Position numbers and translations under genes: made by a program | NCBI GenBank assembly: GCA_045591175.1 | Contig: JAZNSI010000039.1 | Location: 1 to 64,000, forward strand | Source of the DNA: UBA11524 sp045591175 | Lineage (GTDB): Bacteria > Bacillota > Clostridia > Christensenellales > Aristaeellaceae | DNA length: 64,000 nucleotides | Direction of reading: 5' to 3' | Shown: positions 1 to 7,809 of the stretch, one piece after another | How the letters are laid out: the number at the start of each line of letters is the position of its first letter | Position numbering within the stretch: the stretch's first letter is position 1 | The notes under the pieces: generated by a model | Databases searched by the model: none | Seen by the model: only the letters and a program-made list of their open reading frames with translations | Told to the model about the DNA's origin: nothing

Positions 1-83
1 ACCGCTATATCGACTTCTACAACAACGAGCGCATCCAAACTAAATTCGGAGTGGCGCCGCTCTCGCTTCGCCTCTCCGTCTGA
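1..83 (+). CDS. IS3-family transposase, C-terminal end (partial)
   Basis: The open frame beginning at base 3 encodes 26 residues ending at a TGA at 81-83. It contains YIDFYNNERIQ, which resembles the conserved C-terminal end of IS3-family (IS150-like) OrfB DDE transposases, where Y-I-x-x-Y-N-x-x-R-I-Q is usual. The rest of the gene lies left of the window, so completeness and activity cannot be judged. The family assignment rests on this short motif and on the terminal repeat that follows it. Confidence 0.75.
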   Translation, partial: RYIDFYNNERIQTKFGVAPLSLRLSV

Positions 84-143
84 TCCTTTTGTCCTTACAT
101 AGGGCCCTTTTTGTGCAGTCCGTACATTCTGGGGCGGTCTACA
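1..143 (+). mobile_element. Right end of an IS3-family insertion sequence
   Basis: After the transposase stop codon there are about 60 non-coding bases ending in TCTACA at 138-143. Read inward on the minus strand this end begins TGTAGACCGCCCCAGAATGT, which fits the usual IS3-family terminal inverted repeat (TGTA, then a GACC-CCC-like core). The exact boundary and the target duplication cannot be fixed without the left end. The element sits 25 bases from the 3-prime end of the deacetylase gene and does not break it. Confidence 0.6.
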
Positions 144-168
144 ACGCATCCTGTCTTTTCATTTGCAG

Positions 169-870
169 TTACATTCGGATAAACGCCGGTTTATCGAACA
201 CAACGCCATGCTCCTGCAGGTGATCCAGAAACATCCGGTAATACCCCGGCATGATTGCATCCGTTTCGTCGTGCGCGTGCATCAGCACAATATGCCGCTG
301 CTGCTCTCCGAACAGCACCGCTCCGGACTTGGGGTTGGCATCATGCATCTTGGCCCACACAGATTCCTGCGTGAACGCGGGATCATACTGCAGCCGGTAC
401 TCTTCAAAGTCGAAGGTCCAGAGGGTGTCGATGTCCTTGTCCAGCCCATGCCCATTCCACCACGGATACGGGATATGCCGGTCATCCACCTTGTCAAAAT
501 GGTGCGCAGCCAGATAGTTCTGCAGCGCCGCCTTGTTCTCCCCACCTTTGTCGCCATAGGGAAAGCGGAAGGGACGATACCTGCGTTCCACGCCTGCATC
601 CTGATAAAGCCGGTCAAGCGCGGCTTCGCATTTCTCAATCTCCGCGATGCCTTCCTCCACCGTCAGGGAGGAAAACGCCGGATGTGAATAGCTGTGGTTG
701 CCCACGATCATGCCCTTGCGCAGGGCGTAAAGCGCCTCATCATAGAAGCGCTCCACGTTTTGACCCGTTGCAAACATGATCGCCTTGATGCCTCTGGCAC
801 ACAGGTCATCCACGATGGCGGGCGTGTTCCGGGAGGCAATGTCATCAATCGTCAGCAGCACGGTGTTCAT
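169..870 (-). CDS. Polysaccharide deacetylase (NodB homology domain)
   Basis: A 233-residue carbohydrate esterase family 4-like protein. Visible NodB motifs are TIDD at residues 7-10 (the usual TFDD, with Ile for Phe), the zinc-binding H59-x3-H63 in NHSYSHP, and RFPYGD near residues 102-107. Relatives remove N- or O-acetyl groups from chitin oligomers, peptidoglycan or xylan. I see no signal peptide or membrane anchor, so a cytoplasmic substrate or unusual export is possible. The ATG at 870 is chosen because AGAGG lies about 8 bases upstream; an in-frame GTG at 879 is the alternative. It follows glmM by only about 25 bases and is probably cotranscribed with it, which suggests a link to amino-sugar or wall metabolism. 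The exact substrate is unknown. Confidence 0.8.
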   Translation of the reverse strand: MNTVLLTIDDIASRNTPAIVDDLCARGIKAIMFATGQNVERFYDEALYALRKGMIVGNHSYSHPAFSSLTVEEGIAEIEKCEAALDRLYQDAGVERRYRPFRFPYGDKGGENKAALQNYLAAHHFDKVDDRHIPYPWWNGHGLDKDIDTLWTFDFEEYRLQYDPAFTQESVWAKMHDANPKSGAVLFGEQQRHIVLMHAHDETDAIMPGYYRMFLDHLQEHGVVFDKPAFIRM

Positions 871-894
871 TTGCGCCACCTCTTGGGCTGCAGA

Positions 895-2280
895 TTACAC
901 CGCGTGCCCCTTCTCACGGATGACCTTCACGATGCTCTGGCAGAGCTCTGTGCACTCCGCCTGGCTCTCGGCCTCCACCATCACGCGGATGACCGGCTCG
1001 GTGCCGCTCTCGCGCACCAGCACGCGGCCCGTCTCGCCCAGCTTATCCGCAACAGCCTGCACCGCTGCCTGCACGTCAGCGTCACCGCGGGCGGCCGCCT
1101 TGTCATGCACGCGAACGTTCATCAGCTCCTGCGGGAAGATGGTCAGCTCGCTGGCCAGCTGATGCAGGGTCTTCTTCTTTGCGCACATGACCTCCATCAT
1201 CTTCAGGCTGGTCAGGATGCCATCGCCGGTAGAGGCGTAGTTGCGGAAGATGATATGGCCGGACTGCTCGCCGCCAACAGCGCAGTTGTGCTCCACCATG
1301 TACTCGTAGACGTACTTGTCGCCCACGGCGGTCTTGGCGTAGTTGATGCCAGCCGCCTCCAGCGCGCGGAACAGGCCGAAGTTGGACATGACCGTCGCAA
1401 CCACGGTATCGTTCATCAGCTGGCCCTTTTCGTGCATGTGCTTGCCGTAGATGTACATGATGTGGTCGCCATGGACGACCTCGCCCGTCTCATCGACACA
1501 CAGGCAGCGGTCAGCGTCGCCGTCATAGGCAAAGCCCACATCGCATTTGTTTTCCACCACAAACTTCTGCAGGCCCTCGATATGGGTCGAGCCGCAGTCG
1601 GTGTTGATGTTGTAGCCATCGGGGTTGGCGTTGATCACATAGGTCGTGGCACCCAGGGCGTCAAAGACGGACTTGGCGATGTTCCAGGAAGCGCCGTTGG
1701 CACAGTCCAGCGCGATGCGCTTGCCCTTGAAGGAATACAGGCCCAGGGAGATCAGGTAGCCGATATAGCGGTTGCGGCCGGAAACATAGTCCACCGTGCG
1801 GCCGATCGCTTCACGCTTGGCAAAGGGCAGCTCGGTGAAGGTCTCGCCAAAGACGGTCACACTGCCGTCGATGTACTGCTCCACCAGCTCGATGGTTTCC
1901 TCGTCCATCTTTTCGCCCTGGCCGTTGATCAGCTTGATGCCGTTGTCAAAATAAGGGTTATGGCTGGCGGAGATCATGATGCCGCAGTCGAATTCGTCCA
2001 CGCGCGCCACATAGGCCACGGAGGGCGTGGTGGTCACGTGCAGCATGTACGCATCCGCGCCGGAGGCCACCAGGCCTGCCACCAGCGAATATTCAAACAT
2101 GTAGCTGGAGCGGCGGGTGTCCTTGCCGATAACGATGCGCGCTTCATCCTTGCTGCCCTCGCGGCGCTTCTTCTCGCCGAAGTACCAGCCCAGGAAACGG
2201 CCTACTTTGTAGGCATGATCCGCAGTCAGGTTGATATTTGCTTCCCCACGGAAGCCGTCAGTGCCGAAATACTTACCCAT
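895..2280 (-). CDS. glmM: Phosphoglucosamine mutase
   Basis: Converts glucosamine-6-phosphate to glucosamine-1-phosphate, on the route to UDP-GlcNAc for peptidoglycan. The 461-residue protein starts MGKYFGTDGFRG, the characteristic GlmM N-terminus. It has the phosphoserine loop ISASHNP with Ser106 as the likely phosphorylated residue, the metal loop DGDADRC, the sugar-specificity loop GEQSGHI, and the phosphate-binding RESGTEPVIRVM near the end. Length is close to the usual 445-450. The start at 2280 has an AAAGGAG site 7-8 bases upstream; the frame stays open 63 bases further but lacks family similarity there. A strong promoter lies at 2352-2380. The deacetylase gene follows closely on the same strand. 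Confidence 0.95.
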   Translation of the reverse strand: MGKYFGTDGFRGEANINLTADHAYKVGRFLGWYFGEKKRREGSKDEARIVIGKDTRRSSYMFEYSLVAGLVASGADAYMLHVTTTPSVAYVARVDEFDCGIMISASHNPYFDNGIKLINGQGEKMDEETIELVEQYIDGSVTVFGETFTELPFAKREAIGRTVDYVSGRNRYIGYLISLGLYSFKGKRIALDCANGASWNIAKSVFDALGATTYVINANPDGYNINTDCGSTHIEGLQKFVVENKCDVGFAYDGDADRCLCVDETGEVVHGDHIMYIYGKHMHEKGQLMNDTVVATVMSNFGLFRALEAAGINYAKTAVGDKYVYEYMVEHNCAVGGEQSGHIIFRNYASTGDGILTSLKMMEVMCAKKKTLHQLASELTIFPQELMNVRVHDKAAARGDADVQAAVQAVADKLGETGRVLVRESGTEPVIRVMVEAESQAECTELCQSIVKVIREKGHAV

Positions 2281-2351
2281 ATTGATATCTCCTTTACGGT
2301 GATATTTGGTGTTTCCTGCATACAAGGCATAATACAATGCCATACAAGTTA

Positions 2352-2380
2352 AGTATAAACCTTCACAGCTTTTCTGTCAA
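2352..2380 (-). promoter_or_regulatory. Sigma-A promoter of glmM
   Basis: On the minus strand TTGACA (2380-2375) and TATACT (2357-2352) are separated by exactly 17 bases. The predicted transcript begins about 65 bases upstream of the glmM start codon. Called by consensus match only. Confidence 0.8.
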
Positions 2381-2385
2381 CAAGG

Positions 2386-2420
2386 AAAAAGGGATACGCC
2401 GCTCATGCAGTGTATCCCTT
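2386..2420 (-). terminator. Intrinsic terminator of the yqfC-era operon
   Basis: On the minus strand AAGGGATAC and GTATCCCTT form a stem around a loop of about 14 bases, followed by a T run. It lies immediately downstream of the era stop and ends the minus-strand operon before the glmM promoter. Confidence 0.75.
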
Positions 2421-2425
2421 GCAGC

Positions 2426-3322
2426 TTACTTGCTCTCGTAACCCAGGTTTCGCAGGTCGTCCATGCGGTTGCGCCAGTCGGGGCGCACCTTGACCCACAG
2501 CTTCAGGTTGACGTGCAGATCCAGCAGGTTCTCAATGTCGTGGCGGGCTTCAGTGCCGATCTGCTGCAGCATCGCGCCGCGCTTACCGATGATGATGCCC
2601 TTGTGAGCATCGCGCTCGCAGTAGATGGTGGCATGGATCTCCATGAAGTCGTCGGACTCCTTGTTCATGCCCATGATCTCCACGCCGATGCCGTGGGGAA
2701 CCTCATCCCGCAGATGAAGCAGCGCCTTTTCACGGATCATTTCCGCCACAATGAGGCGCTCCGGCTGGTCGGTCATCATATCATCCGGGAAGTACTTGGG
2801 GCCCTCGGGCAGCTTCTCGGCCATGGTATTGGTCAGCTGCTCCAGACCGTCGCCGGTCTTGGCGCTGATGGGGATGATGGCGTCGTAGCCGCAGTCTGCG
2901 AAGGACGCGATCAGGGCCAGCAGCTTCTCGGGCTGCAGCAGGTCGATCTTGTTCAGCAGCAGCACCTTCGGCACCTTCTTGGAGGCCATCTCCTTCACGA
3001 TGGAACGGTCATGCTCGCCCACCTGGGTAGCGTCCACCAGCACCATCATGCCGTCCATGCCATCCATCGCCTCGCGGACGGACTGCATCATGAAATTGCC
3101 CAGCTTGGTACGGGGCGTATGGATACCGGGCGTATCCAGGAACACCATCTGCCAGTCATCGCGGGTCATCACGCCCATGATGCGGTTGCGAGTGGTCTGG
3201 GGACGGTTGGAAACAATGGCGACCTTCTCGCCCACCAGCGCGTTCATCAGCGTGGACTTGCCCACATTGGGACGGCCCACGATGGTCACAAAGCCGGAAC
3301 GGAACTTCTTCATTTCAGTCAT
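2426..3322 (-). CDS. era: GTPase Era
   Basis: Ras-like GTPase that binds the 3-prime end of 16S rRNA and helps mature the 30S subunit. The 298-residue form shows G1 GRPNVGKST, G2 region PQTTRNRI, G3 DTPGIH, G4 NKID and the C-terminal KH domain with the IIIGKRGAMLQQIG core. Length is normal for the family. The ATG at 3322 (MTEMKKF) is preferred because AAAGGAG precedes it by about 10 bases; the frame extends 36 bases upstream. It is the last gene of the operon, directly after ybeY-cdd, an order conserved in Bacillota, and both Era and YbeY act in 16S rRNA 3-prime end maturation. Confidence 0.95.
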   Translation of the reverse strand: MTEMKKFRSGFVTIVGRPNVGKSTLMNALVGEKVAIVSNRPQTTRNRIMGVMTRDDWQMVFLDTPGIHTPRTKLGNFMMQSVREAMDGMDGMMVLVDATQVGEHDRSIVKEMASKKVPKVLLLNKIDLLQPEKLLALIASFADCGYDAIIPISAKTGDGLEQLTNTMAEKLPEGPKYFPDDMMTDQPERLIVAEMIREKALLHLRDEVPHGIGVEIMGMNKESDDFMEIHATIYCERDAHKGIIIGKRGAMLQQIGTEARHDIENLLDLHVNLKLWVKVRPDWRNRMDDLRNLGYESK

Positions 3323-3367
3323 TTCAGGTGATCTCCTTTTCTTCAAGGACTTATTCATTCATATTGC

Positions 3368-4258
3368 TTATTGTACGTCTTTGGGGCCAAAGCCATGGGG
3401 CAGCAGCTCATTCAAGGACATTTCGTCCTGACCGCCGTCCCAGGTGACCAGCACGCGGATGCCGGGTGCAAACTCATTGAGCACCTGCCGGCATGCACCG
3501 CAAGGCCAGGGCGCACTCTGCCGGGATGCGATCGCGATTGCGGTGAACTCAGTCGCGCCCTCGCTGATGGCCTTGAACATCGCCGTACGCTCGGCGCAGT
3601 TGGTCAGACCGAAGGAGGCGTTCTCGATGTTGCATCCCTGGAAGATACGGCCGTCCGCACAGAGCAACGCCGCCCCCACCGGGTAATTGGAATAGGGGGA
3701 ATAGGAGCGCTTCATGGCCTCGCGGGCAAGAGCAAGCAGGGTCTCGTCGGTGACGGCCCCTTCCCCATCGCGGGTCTGGCCGATGGCAGCGAGGATCTTC
3801 TCTTCCATCGCGCGCATCCTCCTTTTGTCGTCTTCTTCAATGTGGTCGTAGCCCATCAGGTGGCACAGGCCGTGCACCAGCAGGTACGCGCACTCCCGCT
3901 CCGGGGAATGCCCGTACTCCTCCGCCTGCGCCAGCACATGGGGCACAGAGAGGATCAGGTCGCCCAGCATGCAGGCGTTCAGTTCATCATCCAGCTCGCG
4001 GCGCAGGTATTTGTCCGCCTGACCCGCCGTCACGCCGGCAGGGTAATTCACCGTCGGGAAGGACAGCACATCCGTCGCGCGGTCCACATCCCGGTATTCC
4101 CGGTTGATCTCGTGGATGGCGTCGTCATCGCACAGGCGGATGCTGACCGCACATTCCCGCTTGACGCCCTCGGTCAGCAGCGCGCAGTCCGCCGCCGTCT
4201 GCATCAGGTTCAGCCAGGAGGGAGCCACCTCGGTATCGATCTGCCACAGGAGGATCAT
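3368..4258 (-). CDS. ybeY-cdd: Fused rRNA maturation endoribonuclease YbeY and cytidine deaminase
   Basis: One 296-residue frame carries two complete enzymes. Residues 1 to about 160 are YbeY, a zinc endoribonuclease in 16S rRNA maturation, with ATDVLSFP and the metal motif HGLCHLMGYDH (His129, His133, His139). Residues about 168-296 are a homotetrameric-type cytidine deaminase with SPYSNYPVGAAL, C221-A-E-R and PCGAC (Cys253, Cys256), the zinc ligands and catalytic Glu. A short linker joins them with no internal stop. In Bacillus the order is ybeY-dgkA-cdd-era; here dgkA is absent and its two flanking genes are joined. The start overlaps the pgpH stop by 4 bases, indicating coupling. A start inside the linker to give free Cdd was not seen with a good ribosome site. 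Confidence 0.92.
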   Translation of the reverse strand: MILLWQIDTEVAPSWLNLMQTAADCALLTEGVKRECAVSIRLCDDDAIHEINREYRDVDRATDVLSFPTVNYPAGVTAGQADKYLRRELDDELNACMLGDLILSVPHVLAQAEEYGHSPERECAYLLVHGLCHLMGYDHIEEDDKRRMRAMEEKILAAIGQTRDGEGAVTDETLLALAREAMKRSYSPYSNYPVGAALLCADGRIFQGCNIENASFGLTNCAERTAMFKAISEGATEFTAIAIASRQSAPWPCGACRQVLNEFAPGIRVLVTWDGGQDEMSLNELLPHGFGPKDVQ

Positions 4259-6708
4259 TCCTTGCTCTCCTCCTTTTCCACGGGTGCCTCGCCGTCAGGC
4301 ATGGGGGACTCGAAGGGCTCAGGCATCGCATCCGCCGGAGCCGCCTCCGCCGCAGGAGCGGTGTTTTCCGGGACCGGCACCGGCGCGGTGGTCTGGGGTA
4401 CAGGCTTCACCACGGGCGTGGGAGCAGTCGTCTGGGTGACGGGCTTGGTGGGCGCCGTATTCTGGCTGACCGGCTTTACCACAGGCGTGGGAGCGGTCGT
4501 TTGTGCCACCGGCTTGGCGGCAGGCGCAGGAGCCGACTTCGGCACCGTGACCGCCTTGCCATCCGCCGTCACCTGGACGGTGGGATACTCAATGCGCTCG
4601 TGGAACACGCCGGACAGCACCGCGGAGAAGGCCTCGCAGATGCCGTCGATGTCCAGCAGGGACAGGGGCGAATTGCTCAGCTGGCCGTCCTCGATCTTGC
4701 CACGGACAAGGCGCTCAATGAAGCGCTGGATGGCCTGGGGCGTAGGATCGGGCATGGAGCGCACCGCCGCCTCGATGGTGTCCGCCAGCATAACGATGGC
4801 GCTCTCCTTCGTGGAGGGGCGGCTGCCGCCATAGCGGAAGTCCTTGATGTCGACCGGCTTGCCGTCCGCCTGCTGCAGCGCCTTGTGGTAGAAGTACATC
4901 ACCGGCGTGTCGCCGTGATGCTCCACAATGATCCGCTGGATCTCCGGCGGCAGATGATGCTTCTGCGCCAGGGTCAGGCCGTCGGAGGTATGGGCCGTCA
5001 CGATGGCGGCGGACACATAGGCGTCCGTGCGGTCGTGGGGATTGTCGCCGCGCTGGTTCTCCTTGAAGTACAAGGGGCGCTTGAGCTTGCCGATATCATG
5101 GAAATACGCGCCGGTACGGGCCAGCAGCGGATTCGCGCCGATCCGTTCCGCAGCAGCCTCGGAGAGGTTCGCCACGATGATGGCATGATGATAGGTGCCC
5201 GGCGCCTCCAGCAGAAGGCGGCGCAGCAGGGGCTGATTGGGATTGGCCAGCTCCAGGAGCTTGGAGGGGGTGGCCAGGTTGAAGGCGGCCTCAAACACCG
5301 GCTGGAAGCCCACGGCGATCAGGCCGCTGATCACGCCGCCCGCCATGGACCACACCGCATTGCCCATAATGCCATGCAGATCCGAGGAGGTCATCAGGCC
5401 CTGAGCCAGCAGCAGGAGCAGGTTCACGCCAGCGACGATCACGCCGCAGATGACGGTGCGCACACGCTGGGGCTTGCCGGCCAGGAACTTCACGGCCACC
5501 ACGCTGCCAACAACGCCGGTCAGCAGCAGATGCACCATTTCATCCGAGTATGCGCCGTTGCTTCCCGCCGCCAGGCTGGCCAGGATCACCGACAGCGCCA
5601 CACCGGCAGTCAGGCCGGTACGCGCGCCAAGCAACCCAGTCAGCAGCATCGCGCCCAGCGCCACCGGCACCAGGTACACGTTGATCAGCTTTACGCACAG
5701 CACGCCCAGGCCCGTGCTGATGATCATCACCAGCATGATGACGATCACATAGCGGGGCTCCCGGAGGGTATCGGGTTCCAGCATGTGGAGCATGAGCACC
5801 ATCAGCAGCACAGCCGCGGTCACCACCAGCGCTGCGCCGCCGTAGACATTCAGGTCAACACGTGCAGAATCCAGCAGGCCGAGGGCAGAGAGCATCGCAA
5901 TTTGATACCCGCTGACCCGCTCGCCCTCGCGGACGATATTCTGACCCTGCTTGTAGATCACCGGCTCAACGCCGTCCCGGGCAGCCTGGCGGGCAGCCTC
6001 AGTGGCGGCCTCGTCAATGACCATGTTGGGCTTGATGACCGCGTTGAGCACCACCGGCACGATGGAGTTGGTCAGATCCGCATCCACCCGGTACTTGCAG
6101 ATGGCGTTGATGTTGCTGATGGAAGTGGTCACCTGACCCTCGCGGATGGTGGTGTTCAGCGCATTGGTGACGGCGCTGCGCACCTCGGTGACCATGGTGT
6201 TGAAGGCGTCATTCTGGGTGCTGAGGAGCACGCGGGTCTGGTAGGGTGTGAGGGAAATGCCCTTCACCAGAGACTGCGCATAGGCGATCTCCTCGCTGGA
6301 ATAGCTGCGCATGGTGGACAGCATCGGCGTTTCCGCGGCGTTGCGCAGATTATGGCCGTACTGCTGCACCAGGGCAAGCTCGGCAAAGAGGTCGTCCAGC
6401 GCCATGAGGACTTCCTCCGTCGCGCCCTCCTGCAGATGGTAGGAAGCCTCCACGCCTGCGGCAGCGGCCTTGCGGTGCTGCTCGGTGGTGACGGTATCCT
6501 CCACATCCTTGGTGGCGGTGATGGTCTGGTGGGCAATGTCGCCCGCCTGCAGGCTGTAGCGCGCGGACACGCAAGCCAGCGAAAACAGGCCAAAGAGGAG
6601 CACCGAGCCCAGGATGATCACCGCGGCACACTTGGCGCTGGTTCCGTGGAACCAGGTCGTCAGGCGGCGCAGATCGCTCTTTCGGGCGGATCGTTCCTTC
6701 CTCTTCAT
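4255..6708 (-). CDS. pgpH: Cyclic-di-AMP phosphodiesterase, 7TM-HD family
   Basis: An 817-residue membrane protein of the YqfF/PgpH family, which degrades c-di-AMP. It has an N-terminal membrane segment (about residues 28-50), an extracellular 7TMR-HDED domain, a block of about seven membrane helices in the middle, then a cytoplasmic HD domain with TYHHAIIVANLSE, YFHDIGKLKRP and EHHGDTP. The last 95 or so residues form a Pro/Thr/Ala-rich tail with repeated TTAPTPVVKPV units and an acidic end; this extends beyond the usual end of the family (about 710 residues in Bacillus). It overlaps ybeY by 4 bases and lies 63 bases after phoH. Placement beside phoH and ybeY is the usual Bacillota arrangement. 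Confidence 0.92.
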   Translation of the reverse strand: MKRKERSARKSDLRRLTTWFHGTSAKCAAVIILGSVLLFGLFSLACVSARYSLQAGDIAHQTITATKDVEDTVTTEQHRKAAAAGVEASYHLQEGATEEVLMALDDLFAELALVQQYGHNLRNAAETPMLSTMRSYSSEEIAYAQSLVKGISLTPYQTRVLLSTQNDAFNTMVTEVRSAVTNALNTTIREGQVTTSISNINAICKYRVDADLTNSIVPVVLNAVIKPNMVIDEAATEAARQAARDGVEPVIYKQGQNIVREGERVSGYQIAMLSALGLLDSARVDLNVYGGAALVVTAAVLLMVLMLHMLEPDTLREPRYVIVIMLVMIISTGLGVLCVKLINVYLVPVALGAMLLTGLLGARTGLTAGVALSVILASLAAGSNGAYSDEMVHLLLTGVVGSVVAVKFLAGKPQRVRTVICGVIVAGVNLLLLLAQGLMTSSDLHGIMGNAVWSMAGGVISGLIAVGFQPVFEAAFNLATPSKLLELANPNQPLLRRLLLEAPGTYHHAIIVANLSEAAAERIGANPLLARTGAYFHDIGKLKRPLYFKENQRGDNPHDRTDAYVSAAIVTAHTSDGLTLAQKHHLPPEIQRIIVEHHGDTPVMYFYHKALQQADGKPVDIKDFRYGGSRPSTKESAIVMLADTIEAAVRSMPDPTPQAIQRFIERLVRGKIEDGQLSNSPLSLLDIDGICEAFSAVLSGVFHERIEYPTVQVTADGKAVTVPKSAPAPAAKPVAQTTAPTPVVKPVSQNTAPTKPVTQTTAPTPVVKPVPQTTAPVPVPENTAPAAEAAPADAMPEPFESPMPDGEAPVEKEESKE
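4385..4520. repeat. Imperfect tandem repeat encoding the PgpH Pro/Thr tail
   Basis: Near-identical units of about 35-65 bases recur, seen on the plus strand as CTTCACCACGGGCGTGGGAG and CTTTACCACAGGCGTGGGAG. On the minus strand they encode TTAPTPVVKPV-type repeats. Such repeats can change in copy number by slippage. The borders are approximate. Confidence 0.7.
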
Positions 6709-6771
6709 GGATTCATCTCCTTTGCTCTGCGTCGTCCTCCGCCGGCTGCGGAGGGATCGCGCAGTACATCA

Positions 6772-7809
6772 TCAGGCCTTGGGAGCCTGCTTTTTCTCGG
6801 TAAAATACGCGTCGTAGGCGTCAACGATGCGCTGCACCAGCTCGTGACGCACCACGTCCTTGCTGGTCAGGCGGACCACGCCGATCTCCGGGATGTCCCC
6901 CAGAATGTCGAGGGCTTCCGCCAGACCGCTGCGCTTGCCAAAGGGCAGGTCCGTCTGGGTCACGTCGCCGGTAACGACCACCTTGGAATTGAAGCCCAGG
7001 CGGGTCAGGAACATCTTCATCTGCTCGGAGGTGGTATTCTGCGCCTCGTCCAAGATGATGAAGGAATCCGACAGCGTACGGCCGCGCATGTAGGCCAGCG
7101 GAGCCACCTCCACCACGCCGCGCTCCACCAGCTTCTGATAGCTGTCCACGCCCATGAAATCATAGAGCGCGTCATAGAGCGGGCGCAGGTAGGGATCGAC
7201 CTTTTGCGTCATGTCGCCGGGCAGGAAGCCCAGCTTCTCACCGGCCTCCACCGCAGGGCGGGTCAGCACGATGCGCTCGATCTCCTTGTTCTTCAGCGCC
7301 ACCACGGCAAGGGCCATCGCCAGATAGGTCTTGCCTGTGCCGGCAGGGCCCACCGCGAAGGTCAGGTCATGGTCGCGGATGGCCTGCACATACTGCTGCT
7401 GACCCAGGGTCTTGCAGCGGATCTGCTTGCCACGATGGGTGATCGCCACCACCGAGCGCAGGATCTCGTCGATCATATCGACCTTGCCCTCCCGCGCCAG
7501 CGCGATGGCATAGCGGATGCGGCTGCGGTCCACCAGATCACCCCGGCGGATCATGTCGCACAGCTTTTCGATCACGCTCTGGGCCAGGAGGACGTCCTTT
7601 TCCTCGCCAGAAATATGCAGTTCCGCGCCGCGCAGGGCAACCGTCACAGAGCACTCCTGCTCGATGAGGGCCACGTTCTGGTCGTTGAAGCCAAAGAGGG
7701 TCATGTATGCGTCCATGGTGTCCACGGACAGCAGAAGCTTTTGGGTCATCGCCAAATGGGTATACTTCCTTTCATGCCGGATCACTCCGGCGTTATCGCG
7801 GCTGATCAT
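6772..7809 (-). CDS. phoH: PhoH-family ATPase
   Basis: A 345-residue PhoH-like P-loop protein, probably an RNA-associated ATPase linked to ribosome or RNA metabolism. The Walker A GPAGTGKT, Walker B-type FIILDEAQN, and the TGDVTQTDLP motif are all present, as is an N-terminal KH-like region. The ATG at 7809 is chosen because GGGAGG lies 6-7 bases upstream, which gives a 17-base overlap with the end of yqfD. Alternatives are TTG at 7755 (AAAGGAAG with a 9-base spacing) and ATG at 7749 (MTQKLLL), which would match the usual length of about 320 better. It follows yqfD and precedes pgpH, as in other Bacillota. Confidence 0.9.
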   Translation of the reverse strand: MISRDNAGVIRHERKYTHLAMTQKLLLSVDTMDAYMTLFGFNDQNVALIEQECSVTVALRGAELHISGEEKDVLLAQSVIEKLCDMIRRGDLVDRSRIRYAIALAREGKVDMIDEILRSVVAITHRGKQIRCKTLGQQQYVQAIRDHDLTFAVGPAGTGKTYLAMALAVVALKNKEIERIVLTRPAVEAGEKLGFLPGDMTQKVDPYLRPLYDALYDFMGVDSYQKLVERGVVEVAPLAYMRGRTLSDSFIILDEAQNTTSEQMKMFLTRLGFNSKVVVTGDVTQTDLPFGKRSGLAEALDILGDIPEIGVVRLTSKDVVRHELVQRIVDAYDAYFTEKKQAPKA

